A stretch of 11,206 nt of DNA from an uncultured Prevotella sp. (lineage in GTDB: Bacteria; Bacteroidota; Bacteroidia; Bacteroidales; Bacteroidaceae), in NCBI GenBank assembly GCA_905211345.1, contig CAJMAO010000050.1:1-11206 (forward strand). Reading direction: 5' to 3'. Numbering within the stretch: the stretch's first letter is position 1; every line of letters starts with the position of its first letter. The notes beneath the pieces are model-generated. The model was not told the DNA's origin and searched no databases. It saw only the letters and a program-made list of their open reading frames with translations. The position numbers and the translations under genes are program-made. Positions 1 through 6,859 of this stretch are shown piece after piece.

Positions 1-157
1 TGCGGTTAAGCATAGTTGGACCTCTTTGAGGCCCTATTACCACGAATGCCAATACACCTAAACTGCGGATGAACCGTCGTTAGTAAAACATATAGTCTAT
101 CATTATTATGTTTCCTATCCAATTCGCTACAGTGATGTAGGAAAATCAGGATTATAT
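1..157. other. Left-edge sequence without a callable gene
   Basis: AT-rich sequence between the window edge and the first promoter. On the + strand a short open frame enters from the edge and stops at a TAA at 59-61 (last residues YYHECQYT), so it could be the C-terminal tail of a gene lying outside. A minus-strand frame over about 1-58 is also open. Neither is recognisable and they exclude each other, so I call no gene. Confidence 0.25.
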
Positions 158-188
158 TATGCCATTATTTGAAAAATGGTTAATTTTG
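158..188 (+). promoter_or_regulatory. Probable Bacteroidota promoter of the HAD gene
   Basis: TAATTTTG at 181-188 matches the phylum's -7 consensus TAnnTTTG exactly. Nineteen bases upstream is TATG (158-161), a 3 of 4 match to the -33 TTTG. Transcription would begin near 195. An imperfect dyad, CCATT...AATGG (162-179), lies between the two boxes and could be an operator, but its arms are only 5 bp. Confidence 0.5.
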
Positions 189-249
189 CAGCGTAAAATA
201 ATCAGGCGGCAGTTGCGAGTTGAAAATAAACTTGCTACTTGCGTATGAA

Positions 250-897
250 ATGTTTATGATAATAATTGACGGTAAAAAAACACGTGCGGCATTGTTTGAC
301 TTGGACGGCGTTGTGTTTGATACAGAAGGACAGTACACGCTGTTTTGGGGAAGTCAATGCAGACTTTATCATCCTGACAAACCAGGACTAGAGTATCAAA
401 TCAAAGGACAAACTTTGGTGCAAATATTCGACAAGTATTTTGCGGATTTGCAGGGAGAACAACCGAAAATAGTTGCAAGGCTTGAAGAATATGAGCGGAA
501 AATGGATTATAGTTATATTGACGGACTAGTTGATTTTGTGTTTGGTTTGCGTAGGGCTGGCATAAAGACGGCTGTCGTGACGAGCTCGAATCTTGCAAAA
601 ATGGAGGCGGTATATTCTTCACGCCCTGAGTTTAAGGAAATGTTTGATGCTATACTTACGGCGGAAGATTTTGACCGCAGTAAGCCTGATCCTGATTGTT
701 ACCTGAAAGCGGCTGCAAGGTTCTGCGTTAGACCTGATGAGTGTTTTGTCTTTGAAGACAGCTTCAACGGCTTGAAGGCGGGAAGGGCGGCTGGCATGAC
801 CGTTGTGGGTCTTGCTACGACAAATCCTGTGGAAACTATAAACCCATTTTGCGACATAGTTGTAAAAGATTTTAGGAAGTTTGGAATTAAAAAATAA
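250..897 (+). CDS. HAD-superfamily hydrolase, beta-phosphoglucomutase-like (subfamily IA)
   Basis: A soluble cytoplasmic phosphatase or phosphomutase of the haloacid dehalogenase superfamily, about 215 aa, the usual length for subfamily IA. Motif I is FDLDGVVFDT, with nucleophile D17 and acid/base D19. Motif II is VVTSS (T111/S112), motif III the lysine of RSKPDP (K145), and motif IV FVFEDSFNGLKAG, with E169/D170 as likely Mg2+ ligands. A helical cap fills the space between motifs I and II. I chose the ATG at 250 (the ATG at 256 is also possible) over an upstream in-frame TTG at 220, because the hydrophobic HAD strand begins just after the ATGs. The substrate cannot be told: relatives act on beta-glucose-1-phosphate, 2-deoxyglucose-6-phosphate or phosphoglycolate. 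panB follows 107 bases later on the same strand, with no hairpin between them. Confidence 0.85.
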   Translation: MFMIIIDGKKTRAALFDLDGVVFDTEGQYTLFWGSQCRLYHPDKPGLEYQIKGQTLVQIFDKYFADLQGEQPKIVARLEEYERKMDYSYIDGLVDFVFGLRRAGIKTAVVTSSNLAKMEAVYSSRPEFKEMFDAILTAEDFDRSKPDPDCYLKAAARFCVRPDECFVFEDSFNGLKAGRAAGMTVVGLATTNPVETINPFCDIVVKDFRKFGIKK

Positions 898-1004
898 GGA
901 TTAAGAAAATATCTTTTGAGATTATTTGTAATGAATTTGTATTTTTTAATCCCTGATGATTAGATACTTAGCTCATATTTATAAATAATAAGTTTAAGGT
1001 AAAA

Positions 1005-1826
1005 ATGACTGGATATTTAGTTAGTGACACACGTAAGGTGACAACTCACCGTTTTATTGAAATGAAACAGCGCGGGGAGAAAATTTCCATGCTTACGTCT
1101 TATGATTTTACTACGGCATCGATTGTTGACGGTGCTGGGGTCGATGGTATTCTTGTTGGCGACTCAGCATCGAATGTAATGGTTGGTAATGGAACAACGT
1201 TGCCAATGACAGTAGAGCAAATGGTTTATCATGCAAAATCTGTTGTCAATGGCGTTAAACGCGCTCTTGTTGTATGTGATATGCCATTTGGAAGTTATCA
1301 GGTAGACCGCAAGGAAGGTGTGAAAAACGCCGTCAAGATCATGAAGGAAAGTGGTTGCGATGCCCTGAAGCTAGAGGGTGGTGTTGAGATTATTGACACC
1401 GTGAAAGGAATTCTTGATGCAGGTATTCCAGTAATGGGACATTTAGGTCTCACCCCGCAGAGTATAAACAAATTCGGAACTTATGCGGTGCGCGCAAAAG
1501 AGGAAGCCGAGGCCGAGAAATTATTGAACGATGCCCGCCTGCTGGCTGAGACAGGATGTTTCAGCGTAGTGCTTGAAAAAGTGCCTGCTACGCTGGCAAC
1601 GGAAGTGTCGAAAGCAATTCACGTGCCAACAATAGGTATTGGCGCAGGTGCCGGAACCGACGGGCAAATACTTGTTGTTGCTGACATGCTTGGCATGACA
1701 AAAGGTTTCAATCCTCGCTTTTTGCGCCGTTATGCCGACCTTAACACTGTTATGACTGATGCCATAGGACAATACGTTACAGATGTAAAAGACTGTTCGT
1801 TCCCTAATGAGCAAGAAGCCTATTGA
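1005..1826 (+). CDS. panB: 3-methyl-2-oxobutanoate hydroxymethyltransferase (ketopantoate hydroxymethyltransferase)
   Basis: Catalyses the first committed step of pantothenate (and so coenzyme A) synthesis: transfer of a hydroxymethyl group from 5,10-methylenetetrahydrofolate to 2-oxoisovalerate, giving ketopantoate. The 273 aa length and (beta/alpha)8 barrel pattern fit the family. The Mg2+ ligands known from the E. coli enzyme are recognisable as D53 (in LVGDSASNV), D92 (in VVCDMPFGSY) and E124 (in ALKLEGG). The catalytic glutamate is E191 in VLEKVPATLA. Other family blocks are GHLGLTPQS (145-153) and IGIGAGAGTDGQ near 215. The ATG start follows an AT-rich leader with only a weak purine run. 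panC and panD are not nearby, so this is an isolated pan gene. A strong hairpin begins 17 bases after the stop. Confidence 0.96.
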   Translation: MTGYLVSDTRKVTTHRFIEMKQRGEKISMLTSYDFTTASIVDGAGVDGILVGDSASNVMVGNGTTLPMTVEQMVYHAKSVVNGVKRALVVCDMPFGSYQVDRKEGVKNAVKIMKESGCDALKLEGGVEIIDTVKGILDAGIPVMGHLGLTPQSINKFGTYAVRAKEEAEAEKLLNDARLLAETGCFSVVLEKVPATLATEVSKAIHVPTIGIGAGAGTDGQILVVADMLGMTKGFNPRFLRRYADLNTVMTDAIGQYVTDVKDCSFPNEQEAY

Positions 1827-1843
1827 TAAATGATGACAATCAC

Positions 1844-1895
1844 AAAGCCGCGGGCGTGATATTGCCAAACAAGACAATACCACGCCCGCGGCTTT
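1844..1895. terminator. Bidirectional hairpin terminator between panB and the DUF2400 gene
   Basis: Arms 1844-1858 and 1881-1895 are a perfect 15-bp inverted repeat (AAAGCCGCGGGCGTG and its complement). After one mismatch the pairing continues for 5 more bp (1860-1864 with 1875-1879), leaving a 10-base loop. Short A and T runs sit at the stem base on both sides, so it could end transcripts from both convergent genes, though neither U-tract is long. Confidence 0.8.
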
Positions 1896-1962
1896 ATGAT
1901 TCTATCTATTTGAATAATAGGGGTACAACAATAACACTGTTAAGACACCTGCATAATTATTT

Positions 1963-2697
1963 TTATTGGTTTACACCATATCCGAACAAGGCAAAATCAC
2001 CTTTAAGCGGGTCGTCAGGAAATATTTCTGCAAGTCTTGATGTCAGTTTGCGTGCTGATGCCATTGATGCGGTCTTACTACTGATCAGCCCTAGTCGGTT
2101 GGCTTCCTGCAATACATGAGTATCCATTGGAACAATCAATGTCCGTTTGTCAATGAAATTACTCCATAATCCAAGGTCTACAGGTGAACCATCGCGCGCC
2201 ATCCAACGTAAGAACATACACACACGCTTACAGGCAGAAGTTGTGTTTTTCGGTATTATGGTTTCTATTCCTTTGCTTGCAAAATAATCAGTGATTGATT
2301 TCACAGCAGTGAACCCATCGTGAGCGTTCTCCATTACATAACGTCCGATACTGCCATTGGCTTCTATCATTTGTTGTAACGCGGTAAACAAAGTGTGCAT
2401 AGTATGTCTAGTGTAAAGACGATAAAAGCATTCATCGTCATCGGGAACATCATCTTTGAATAAGCCTCGACCCACCCAGTTGTACACATCACCCTTTGCG
2501 AAGTCGATAATGGATTGTATTTTCGGCATGAACTGTTTACGGTTTCCATAACTTAAGCATGAAGCAACGAATGCTGTTGTTTCTTTATTCACGCCGCCTT
2601 CCACTTGATGCATGAACCAACTGGGGTCGGATGGCAGGAAATCTTTTGTCTCGTACCGCTCAGCATAAGTCCTTAGAATAGTCTCTATATTTTCCAT
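1963..2697 (-). CDS. DUF2400 / TIGR02757 family protein
   Basis: A 244 aa conserved protein of unknown function, common in Bacteroidota. The family signature is present: DPSWFMH (24-30), ETTAFVASCLSYGNRKQ (39-55), SACKRVCMFLRWMARDG (154-170), the block containing VPMDTHVLQEANRLGL (189-204) and DDPLKGDFALFGYG (228-241). The VPMDTHV...NRLGL block resembles the VDTHxxRxxxRLGL block of helix-hairpin-helix (HhH-GPD) DNA glycosylases, where that Asp is catalytic. K157 in the KR pair could correspond to the catalytic Lys of the bifunctional enzymes. A role in DNA repair is therefore possible but is my inference. There is no signal peptide or membrane segment. The ATG start gives a natural N-terminus. 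It is convergent with panB, and a hairpin separates it from uxaB upstream, so it probably has its own transcript, although I see no clear promoter. Confidence 0.85.
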   Translation of the reverse strand: MENIETILRTYAERYETKDFLPSDPSWFMHQVEGGVNKETTAFVASCLSYGNRKQFMPKIQSIIDFAKGDVYNWVGRGLFKDDVPDDDECFYRLYTRHTMHTLFTALQQMIEANGSIGRYVMENAHDGFTAVKSITDYFASKGIETIIPKNTTSACKRVCMFLRWMARDGSPVDLGLWSNFIDKRTLIVPMDTHVLQEANRLGLISSKTASMASARKLTSRLAEIFPDDPLKGDFALFGYGVNQ

Positions 2698-2728
2698 AAA
2701 TGGATGCGATCTAAAGGGTTAATAGTAA

Positions 2729-2763
2729 ACAAGCAGACAAGGGTTCACTCCTTGTCTGCTTGT
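2729..2763 (-). terminator. Hairpin terminator downstream of uxaB
   Basis: Perfect 14-bp inverted repeat (2729-2742 and 2750-2763, core CAAGCAGACAAGG) with a 7-base loop, 28 bases past the uxaB stop. Read on the minus strand it is followed by TT, A, C, TATT, a poor U-tract. It lies between uxaB and the downstream DUF2400 gene on the same strand. Confidence 0.7.
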
Positions 2764-2790
2764 AAGTGTAATTTTGTTGTCTAAAAGATA

Positions 2791-4239
2791 TTAGAGGATC
2801 GTTTTTACAGCCTCAAGCATACCTTTTTCCTGTATAAGGTCGAGGTCTTTCTTAACAAGAGCGTTGAGCCCCTTGATATTGTTAAGGTCTTCACCCCATA
2901 TCTCTGTTGCTCCAAGTACGCCGTCGGTAACTTTCTGTGTGTCGCCTGTAGCCCACAATTCTTTCAGCAAGTCCATTATTTCCTGTGAGTCGTTGGGCAC
3001 GATGTCTGTTCCGTCAGCACGTTTGCCGCCTTTGTAGTAAGTTATGATGGCTGCAAGTCCGAATACAAGTCCTTGCGGAAGTTCACCCTTACGCTCAAGA
3101 TATGTCTTTACGCCGGGCAAGTCGCGGGTTTGGTATTTCGGGAATGAATTAAGCATAATGCTTGTTACTTGGTGGTCTACAAACGGGTTCATAAAGCGCT
3201 CAAGCACGTCGCTGGCAAACTTCTGCAACTCTTCTTTCGGCAAGTTGAGTGTTTCCATAAGCTCTTCAAACTGTACTTTGTGTATGTATTTGCCGATAAC
3301 AGGGTCTTTACATGCGTCACGAACGATATTTATGCCACTGAGGAAAGCCACTGGGCTGAGTACGGTATGAGGACCGTTGAGCAATGTAACCTTGCGCTCG
3401 TGGTATGGTTCTTCTGATGGAACGAAAAGAACATGTAGTCCGGCTTTGTCTGCTGGGAATTCTTCGGCGATCTCTTTCGGGGCTTCGATAACCCAAAGGT
3501 GGAATATTTCGGCCTGTACTACGAGGTTGTCCTCATAGCAAATCTTCTGCTGTATGTCTTTAATTTCTTTACGCGGAAATCCCGGTACGATACGGTCAAC
3601 CAATGTAGCGTAAACGCCGCAGCAGTCTGTAAACCATTTCTTGAAGTCGTCGCCGAGGTTCCACAGTTCAATATATTTGTAGATACAATCCTTGAGAACG
3701 TGTCCGTTTAAGAAGATAAGCTCGCAAGGGAAGATTATGAGTCCTTTTGTCGGGTCGCCGTTGAATGTCTGATAACGACGGTAAAGCAACTGAACAAGCT
3801 TGCCCGGATATGAGCTAGCGGGAGCATCGTCGAGCTTGCAGGTCGGGTCGAAGGCAATGCCTGCTTCCGTCGTATTTGATATTACGAAACGTATCTCCGG
3901 CTGATCGGCGAGTGCCATGAACGCTTGATTCTGAGAGTATGGGTTCAAGGCGCGGCTTACTACATCGATACGTGTAAGGCTGTTGACGGGTTTTCCTTCT
4001 TCAAGCCCTTGCAGGTTGACGTGATATAGACAGTCTTGTCCGTTGAGCCAGTCAATCATTCCGTTGGCAAGTGGCTGTACGATAACAACAGAACCGTTGA
4101 AGTCGGTCTTTTGGTTCATGTTGTAGATAATCCAATCTACGAACGCACGAAGGAAGTTACCTTCTCCAAACTGAATCACTTTCTCGGGCATTACGCTTTT
4201 AGGCGCAGTCCTTTTGTTTAAAGCTTGCAATCTTTTCAT
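2791..4239 (-). CDS. uxaB: Tagaturonate reductase (altronate oxidoreductase)
   Basis: NADH-dependent reduction of D-tagaturonate to D-altronate in the galacturonate branch of hexuronate catabolism; cytoplasmic. The 482 aa length agrees with the E. coli enzyme (about 483 aa). It belongs to the polyol-specific long-chain (mannitol) dehydrogenase family. The nucleotide-binding loop FGEGNFLRAF is at 24-33, the DRIVPG block at 215-220, and the catalytic signature KVTLLNGPHT at 283-292 carries the family pattern K-x4-N-x2-H (K283, N288, H291). The start ATG lies about 39 bases downstream of a good -7 element, so it can be transcribed apart from uxuB, whose stop is 174 bases upstream. The partner altronate dehydratase (uxaA) is absent from the window. 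Base composition is intermediate between the AT-rich left part and the GC-rich genes to the right. Confidence 0.93.
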   Translation of the reverse strand: MKRLQALNKRTAPKSVMPEKVIQFGEGNFLRAFVDWIIYNMNQKTDFNGSVVIVQPLANGMIDWLNGQDCLYHVNLQGLEEGKPVNSLTRIDVVSRALNPYSQNQAFMALADQPEIRFVISNTTEAGIAFDPTCKLDDAPASSYPGKLVQLLYRRYQTFNGDPTKGLIIFPCELIFLNGHVLKDCIYKYIELWNLGDDFKKWFTDCCGVYATLVDRIVPGFPRKEIKDIQQKICYEDNLVVQAEIFHLWVIEAPKEIAEEFPADKAGLHVLFVPSEEPYHERKVTLLNGPHTVLSPVAFLSGINIVRDACKDPVIGKYIHKVQFEELMETLNLPKEELQKFASDVLERFMNPFVDHQVTSIMLNSFPKYQTRDLPGVKTYLERKGELPQGLVFGLAAIITYYKGGKRADGTDIVPNDSQEIMDLLKELWATGDTQKVTDGVLGATEIWGEDLNNIKGLNALVKKDLDLIQEKGMLEAVKTIL

Positions 4240-4277
4240 GATTTGTTTATTAAATTTGTTTTTCCTTGTTTATGGTG

Positions 4278-4285
4278 CAAAATTA
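4278..4285 (-). promoter_or_regulatory. -7 promoter element for uxaB
   Basis: On the minus strand this reads TAATTTTG followed by CACC, an exact TAnnTTTG match and nearly the same as the HAD-gene promoter (TAATTTTGCA in both). No TTTG -33 box is found at the expected distance; the sequence there is GTGAAC. A transcript would start near 4271, giving a leader of about 30 bases. Confidence 0.5.
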
Positions 4286-4378
4286 CTGTTTTATTTAATA
4301 CATTGTTCACTTTTCTTATGGGAAAAACACGTAAAGGTTTGCGCTTTTCCACTTGAGTGCTAATGTGTAAGCATTATG

Positions 4379-4420
4379 TATGTAATATTTGATTACTTTT
4401 TACACGTTGCATATTACATA
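4379..4420 (-). repeat. AT-rich inverted repeat over the uxuB stop codon
   Basis: Ten-base perfect arms, TATGTAATAT (4379-4388) and its complement (4411-4420), with a 22-base spacer. The right arm covers the uxuB stop codon (TAA on the minus strand, 4414-4416). It could form a weak 3'-end stem for the uxuB message, but it is AT-rich and has no U-tract. Confidence 0.35.
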
Positions 4421-5226
4421 GCAAAGACGTTAAATCCTCCGTCGACAACGGCAACCGTGCCGGTGACGAACTTGGCGGCGTCGCTCATCAGGTAATGTAT
4501 CGTGCCGCAAAGCTCCTCGGGGTCGCCCATGCGTCCGAACGGAGTCTGGTGTATCACGTCGTTGCCGCGCCGGGTGTATGTGCCGTCGGGATTGGTCAGC
4601 AGCGTGCGGTTCTGCTCCGTAATGAAGAAACCGGGGGCTATGGCGTTGACGCGGATGCCCTCGCCGAACTTCTTGGCGCACTCCGTCGCCATGAAAGCAG
4701 TGAAGTTGCTGATGCCCGCCTTGGCCGCGGCATATCCGCAGACGCGGGTTATCGGGCGGAAAGCCGCCATCGACGAGAAGTTGATTATAGAGCCTTTGCC
4801 CTGTTCCACCATGGGCTTTAGGAATATCCGGGTTGGTATCACGGTGCCAGTAAGGTTGAGGTCGAGCACCTTCTGGAATTCCTCCACCTTCAAGTCGAAG
4901 ATGTTGCCCTCGGGGGATATTACGGCGCCGGGCATGTTCCCGCCGGCGGCGTTGAGCAGGGTGTCCACCCGCCCGTACTTCGCGACGATGCCGTCGCAGT
5001 TCTTCTGTACGGATTCTTGGCTCATTACGTCGGTCTTCATAAACTCGGCAATGCCGCCGTTAACGGTAATGTCGTCGACAATCTCCCTGCCTACGCCCTC
5101 TTTCCTGCCGAGGATGATCACCCGCGCGCCGTTCAGGGCGAGGTATTTTGCTATCGTGCGGCCGAGCACGCCCGTGCCGCCGGTGATTACAACGACGTAA
5201 TCATTGATGTTGAATAAGCTGTTCAT
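4414..5226 (-). CDS. uxuB: D-mannonate oxidoreductase, short-chain dehydrogenase type
   Basis: Reduces D-fructuronate to D-mannonate with NAD(P)H in the glucuronate branch. The 270 aa protein is a classical SDR: cofactor loop TGGTGVLG (15-22), NAAGG (92-96), and catalytic tetrad N124, S152, Y165, K169 (YAAAK). The C-terminal block VTGTVAVVDGGF is typical of the family. E. coli UxuB is an unrelated long-chain dehydrogenase; the SDR type is known from Bacillus subtilis (YjmF). The extended NAAGG...PEGNIFDL region is typical of mannonate-oxidoreductase-like SDRs, and the position 98 bases after uxuA and before uxaB supports the assignment. A gluconate 5-dehydrogenase-like activity is the main alternative. 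A 9-bp tandem repeat lies just upstream of its start. Confidence 0.85.
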   Translation of the reverse strand: MNSLFNINDYVVVITGGTGVLGRTIAKYLALNGARVIILGRKEGVGREIVDDITVNGGIAEFMKTDVMSQESVQKNCDGIVAKYGRVDTLLNAAGGNMPGAVISPEGNIFDLKVEEFQKVLDLNLTGTVIPTRIFLKPMVEQGKGSIINFSSMAAFRPITRVCGYAAAKAGISNFTAFMATECAKKFGEGIRVNAIAPGFFITEQNRTLLTNPDGTYTRRGNDVIHQTPFGRMGDPEELCGTIHYLMSDAAKFVTGTVAVVDGGFNVFAM

Positions 5227-5243
5227 TGGATTTTATATTTTAA

Positions 5244-5281
5244 ATAAGGCAAACTAGCCTGATAAGCCCGATAAGCCTTAT
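5244..5281 (-). repeat. 9-bp tandem repeat with short inverted ends, upstream of uxuB
   Basis: Units TGATAAGCC (5260-5268) and CGATAAGCC (5269-5277), preceded by a partial CTAGCC (5254-5259). The block is bounded by the 7-bp inverted pair ATAAGGC (5244-5250) and GCCTTAT (5275-5281). It lies 18-55 bases upstream of the uxuB start, in the uxuA-uxuB spacer. A related array precedes ackA. Confidence 0.7.
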
Positions 5282-5324
5282 GTATGTGAAATGGCATTTT
5301 TCTTGATTACTAATTCTTCGTCCT

Positions 5325-6506
5325 TCATACTCGACTTATCCCCAGTTCGCGGTCGACAGTGGCGAGTATGCCCTGCACCTGCCCCATGGCGAACATGCGC
5401 CCGAGGAACGTGTAGCCGGCGTTGTAGCCGCGGTCTTCGTCGCCAAGCATGTTGGGTCCGTGGTCGACGCGCATCGGCAGCTTCGGGTTTGCCTTCTCAA
5501 ACGTGCGCGCCAGATCTATCAGGTCGGCGCGTCCGCCAAGGTGGGAAGCCTCGGTGAAGTCGCCGTTGGGGAACACCTTGCATGAGCGCATGTGTACGAA
5601 CCATGTGCGGTCGGCGTATTTCTTCGCCATTTCAGGCACGTTGTTGTGCGCACCGGCCGACAGGGAGCCGGCGCAGAAGGTAAGTCCGTTGTGCGGGTCG
5701 TCAACCGCCTTGAGGAACCATTCTATGTCCTCGTCGCACGTCACGATGCGCGGCAGGCCGAGGATGGGGAACGGCGGGTCGTCGGGATGCACGCACATGT
5801 ACATGCCGTACTTGTTGCACACGGGCATGATGGCGGCGAGGAAGTAACGCATGTTCTCACGCAGCCGCTCCTTGGTGATGCCTTTGTACATGTCGAGCAG
5901 CCGGCGGAACAGCTCGACGGGGTGCTCGTCATCCTCGGTTATGTTGCCGTTGACGAAACCTTGCGTCTTCACTATGATGTTCTCCACCAGCTTGTGGTTG
6001 TCCGCCGGAGCCATCGTCAGCTTCAGCTTCTCCACTTCCGCCATCACCTCGGGGCTGTAATCTTTCTCCGCCCCGTCACGTTTCAGGATGCAGCAGTCGA
6101 AATATGCGAACTGCGCGTGGCTGAAATACAGGTTGCTCGTGCCGTCGGGATTCGGGTGGGCAAGGTCCGTGCGCGCCCAGTCGAGCACGGGCATGAAGTT
6201 GTAGCAGATTGTGTGCACGCCCTCAAGGCCGAGGTTTTTCAGGCTCTCCTTGTAGTTCTCTATCAGCCGGTCGCGGTCAGGGCCTGCGTACTTGATGCTC
6301 TCGCTGACGGGCAGGCTCTCAACTACTGACCAGCGCATACCGTAACTTTCAATGTACTCGCGCAGGTCGCGTATTTTCTCGCGCGGCCAAACCTCTCCGT
6401 TCGGAACGTCGTGCAGGGCGGTCACTATGCCCTCAACGCCGATTTGCTTCAGCATGGCAAGAGTTATCTTGTCGTTCTTGCCAAACCATCTCCATGTTTT
6501 TTCCAT
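5325..6506 (-). CDS. uxuA: D-mannonate dehydratase
   Basis: Dehydrates D-mannonate to 2-dehydro-3-deoxy-D-gluconate (KDG). The 393 aa length matches the family (about 394 aa in E. coli). This is a TIM-barrel metalloenzyme using Mn2+ or Fe2+. Recognisable blocks are the N-terminal WRWFG (5-9), ICYNFMPVLDWARTDL (100-115), VHPDDPP (239-245), CAGSLSAG (278-285), WFVHMRS (302-308) and RVDHGP (346-351). H240, C278, H305 and D348 lie at the positions expected for metal and substrate ligands. The start ATG gives the standard N-terminus. It is the first gene of a minus-strand uxuA-uxuB unit, and its product is the substrate of the kdgK product further right. I found no clear TAnnTTTG element in its leader. 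Confidence 0.96.
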   Translation of the reverse strand: MEKTWRWFGKNDKITLAMLKQIGVEGIVTALHDVPNGEVWPREKIRDLREYIESYGMRWSVVESLPVSESIKYAGPDRDRLIENYKESLKNLGLEGVHTICYNFMPVLDWARTDLAHPNPDGTSNLYFSHAQFAYFDCCILKRDGAEKDYSPEVMAEVEKLKLTMAPADNHKLVENIIVKTQGFVNGNITEDDEHPVELFRRLLDMYKGITKERLRENMRYFLAAIMPVCNKYGMYMCVHPDDPPFPILGLPRIVTCDEDIEWFLKAVDDPHNGLTFCAGSLSAGAHNNVPEMAKKYADRTWFVHMRSCKVFPNGDFTEASHLGGRADLIDLARTFEKANPKLPMRVDHGPNMLGDEDRGYNAGYTFLGRMFAMGQVQGILATVDRELGISRV

Positions 6507-6620
6507 AATCTTATTTTTTTAAAGACAAGTTACAAGTTGGCAAGCAGGCAAGGGTATTAGCCTTGTCGCCCGTCTGCCTGTTTACCCGTCACTTTTCCGC
6601 TTGTCACTTATTACTTTCCG
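6507..6620. repeat. Short-period repeat region in the uxuA leader
   Basis: The leader of uxuA (minus strand) starts with a run of A/T and then holds 7-8 base units: ACAAGTT, ACAAGTTG, GCAAGCAG, GCAAGGG at about 6525-6554. A pyrimidine-rich part with recurring CTTGTC / CCCGTC / GCTTGTC units follows. CAAGCAGGCAAGGGT (6541-6555) differs by one base from CAAGCAGACAAGGGT in the uxaB terminator (2730-2744). No convincing single hairpin or promoter is visible here. Confidence 0.5.
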
Positions 6621-6703
6621 ATATGCCGTCTTTTGGCGTGCGAAAGGCCACCTTTTGGCGTGCAATATGCCGTCTTTTGCAAGCCAAAAGACGGCATATT
6701 GCA
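6621..6703. repeat. Composite repeat with a 19-bp perfect inverted pair
   Basis: Perfect inverted repeat 6661-6679 / 6685-6703 (TGCAATATGCCGTCTTTTG) with a 5-base loop. The 15-base core ATATGCCGTCTTTTG also occurs directly at 6621-6635, so this core is present three times. A second direct repeat, CTTTTGGCGTGC, lies at 6630-6641 and 6652-6663. The block sits in the 353-base spacer between divergent uxuA and the DUF59 gene and codes for no plausible protein. It resembles a REP-like intergenic element; no transposase is present. Confidence 0.75.
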
Positions 6704-6804
6704 AACACACTGACAATCAGGCATTTACAACAAAGGTGAAAACCAGCATGAAAAACGGGTGGAAACACGGCGGAAACAGCTTTTACAAAAAACACGGAAT
6801 AAAT

Positions 6805-6835
6805 TTTGCCACACACCGGTTTTTCATTATCTTTG
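6805..6835 (+). promoter_or_regulatory. Promoter of the DUF59/SufT-like gene
   Basis: TTTG at 6805-6808 and TATCTTTG at 6828-6835, separated by 19 bases, match the Bacteroidota consensus TTTG-N19-TAnnTTTG exactly. Transcription would begin near 6842, about 18 bases before the ATG at 6860. This is the best promoter in the window. It rules out an upstream in-frame TTG at 6806, which lies inside the -33 box. Confidence 0.75.
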
Positions 6836-6859
6836 TGGAAAGCAAACATCAAATATACA

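Noticed and set aside
220..249. TTG start for the HAD gene at 220
   Set aside because: In-frame ATGs at 250 and 256 fit the family N-terminus better; the extra residues are not part of the HAD fold.
1..1000. tRNA or rRNA gene in the AT-rich left part
   Set aside because: I found no cloverleaf, T-loop (GTTCRANNC) or rRNA-like conserved sequence.
5592..6329. Long + strand open frame (245 aa) opposite uxuA, and similar long frames opposite ackA (9935-10543) and uxuB (4502-5200)
   Set aside because: They are antisense shadows of well-identified GC-rich genes; their compositions (His/Val/Arg-rich) show no family motif.
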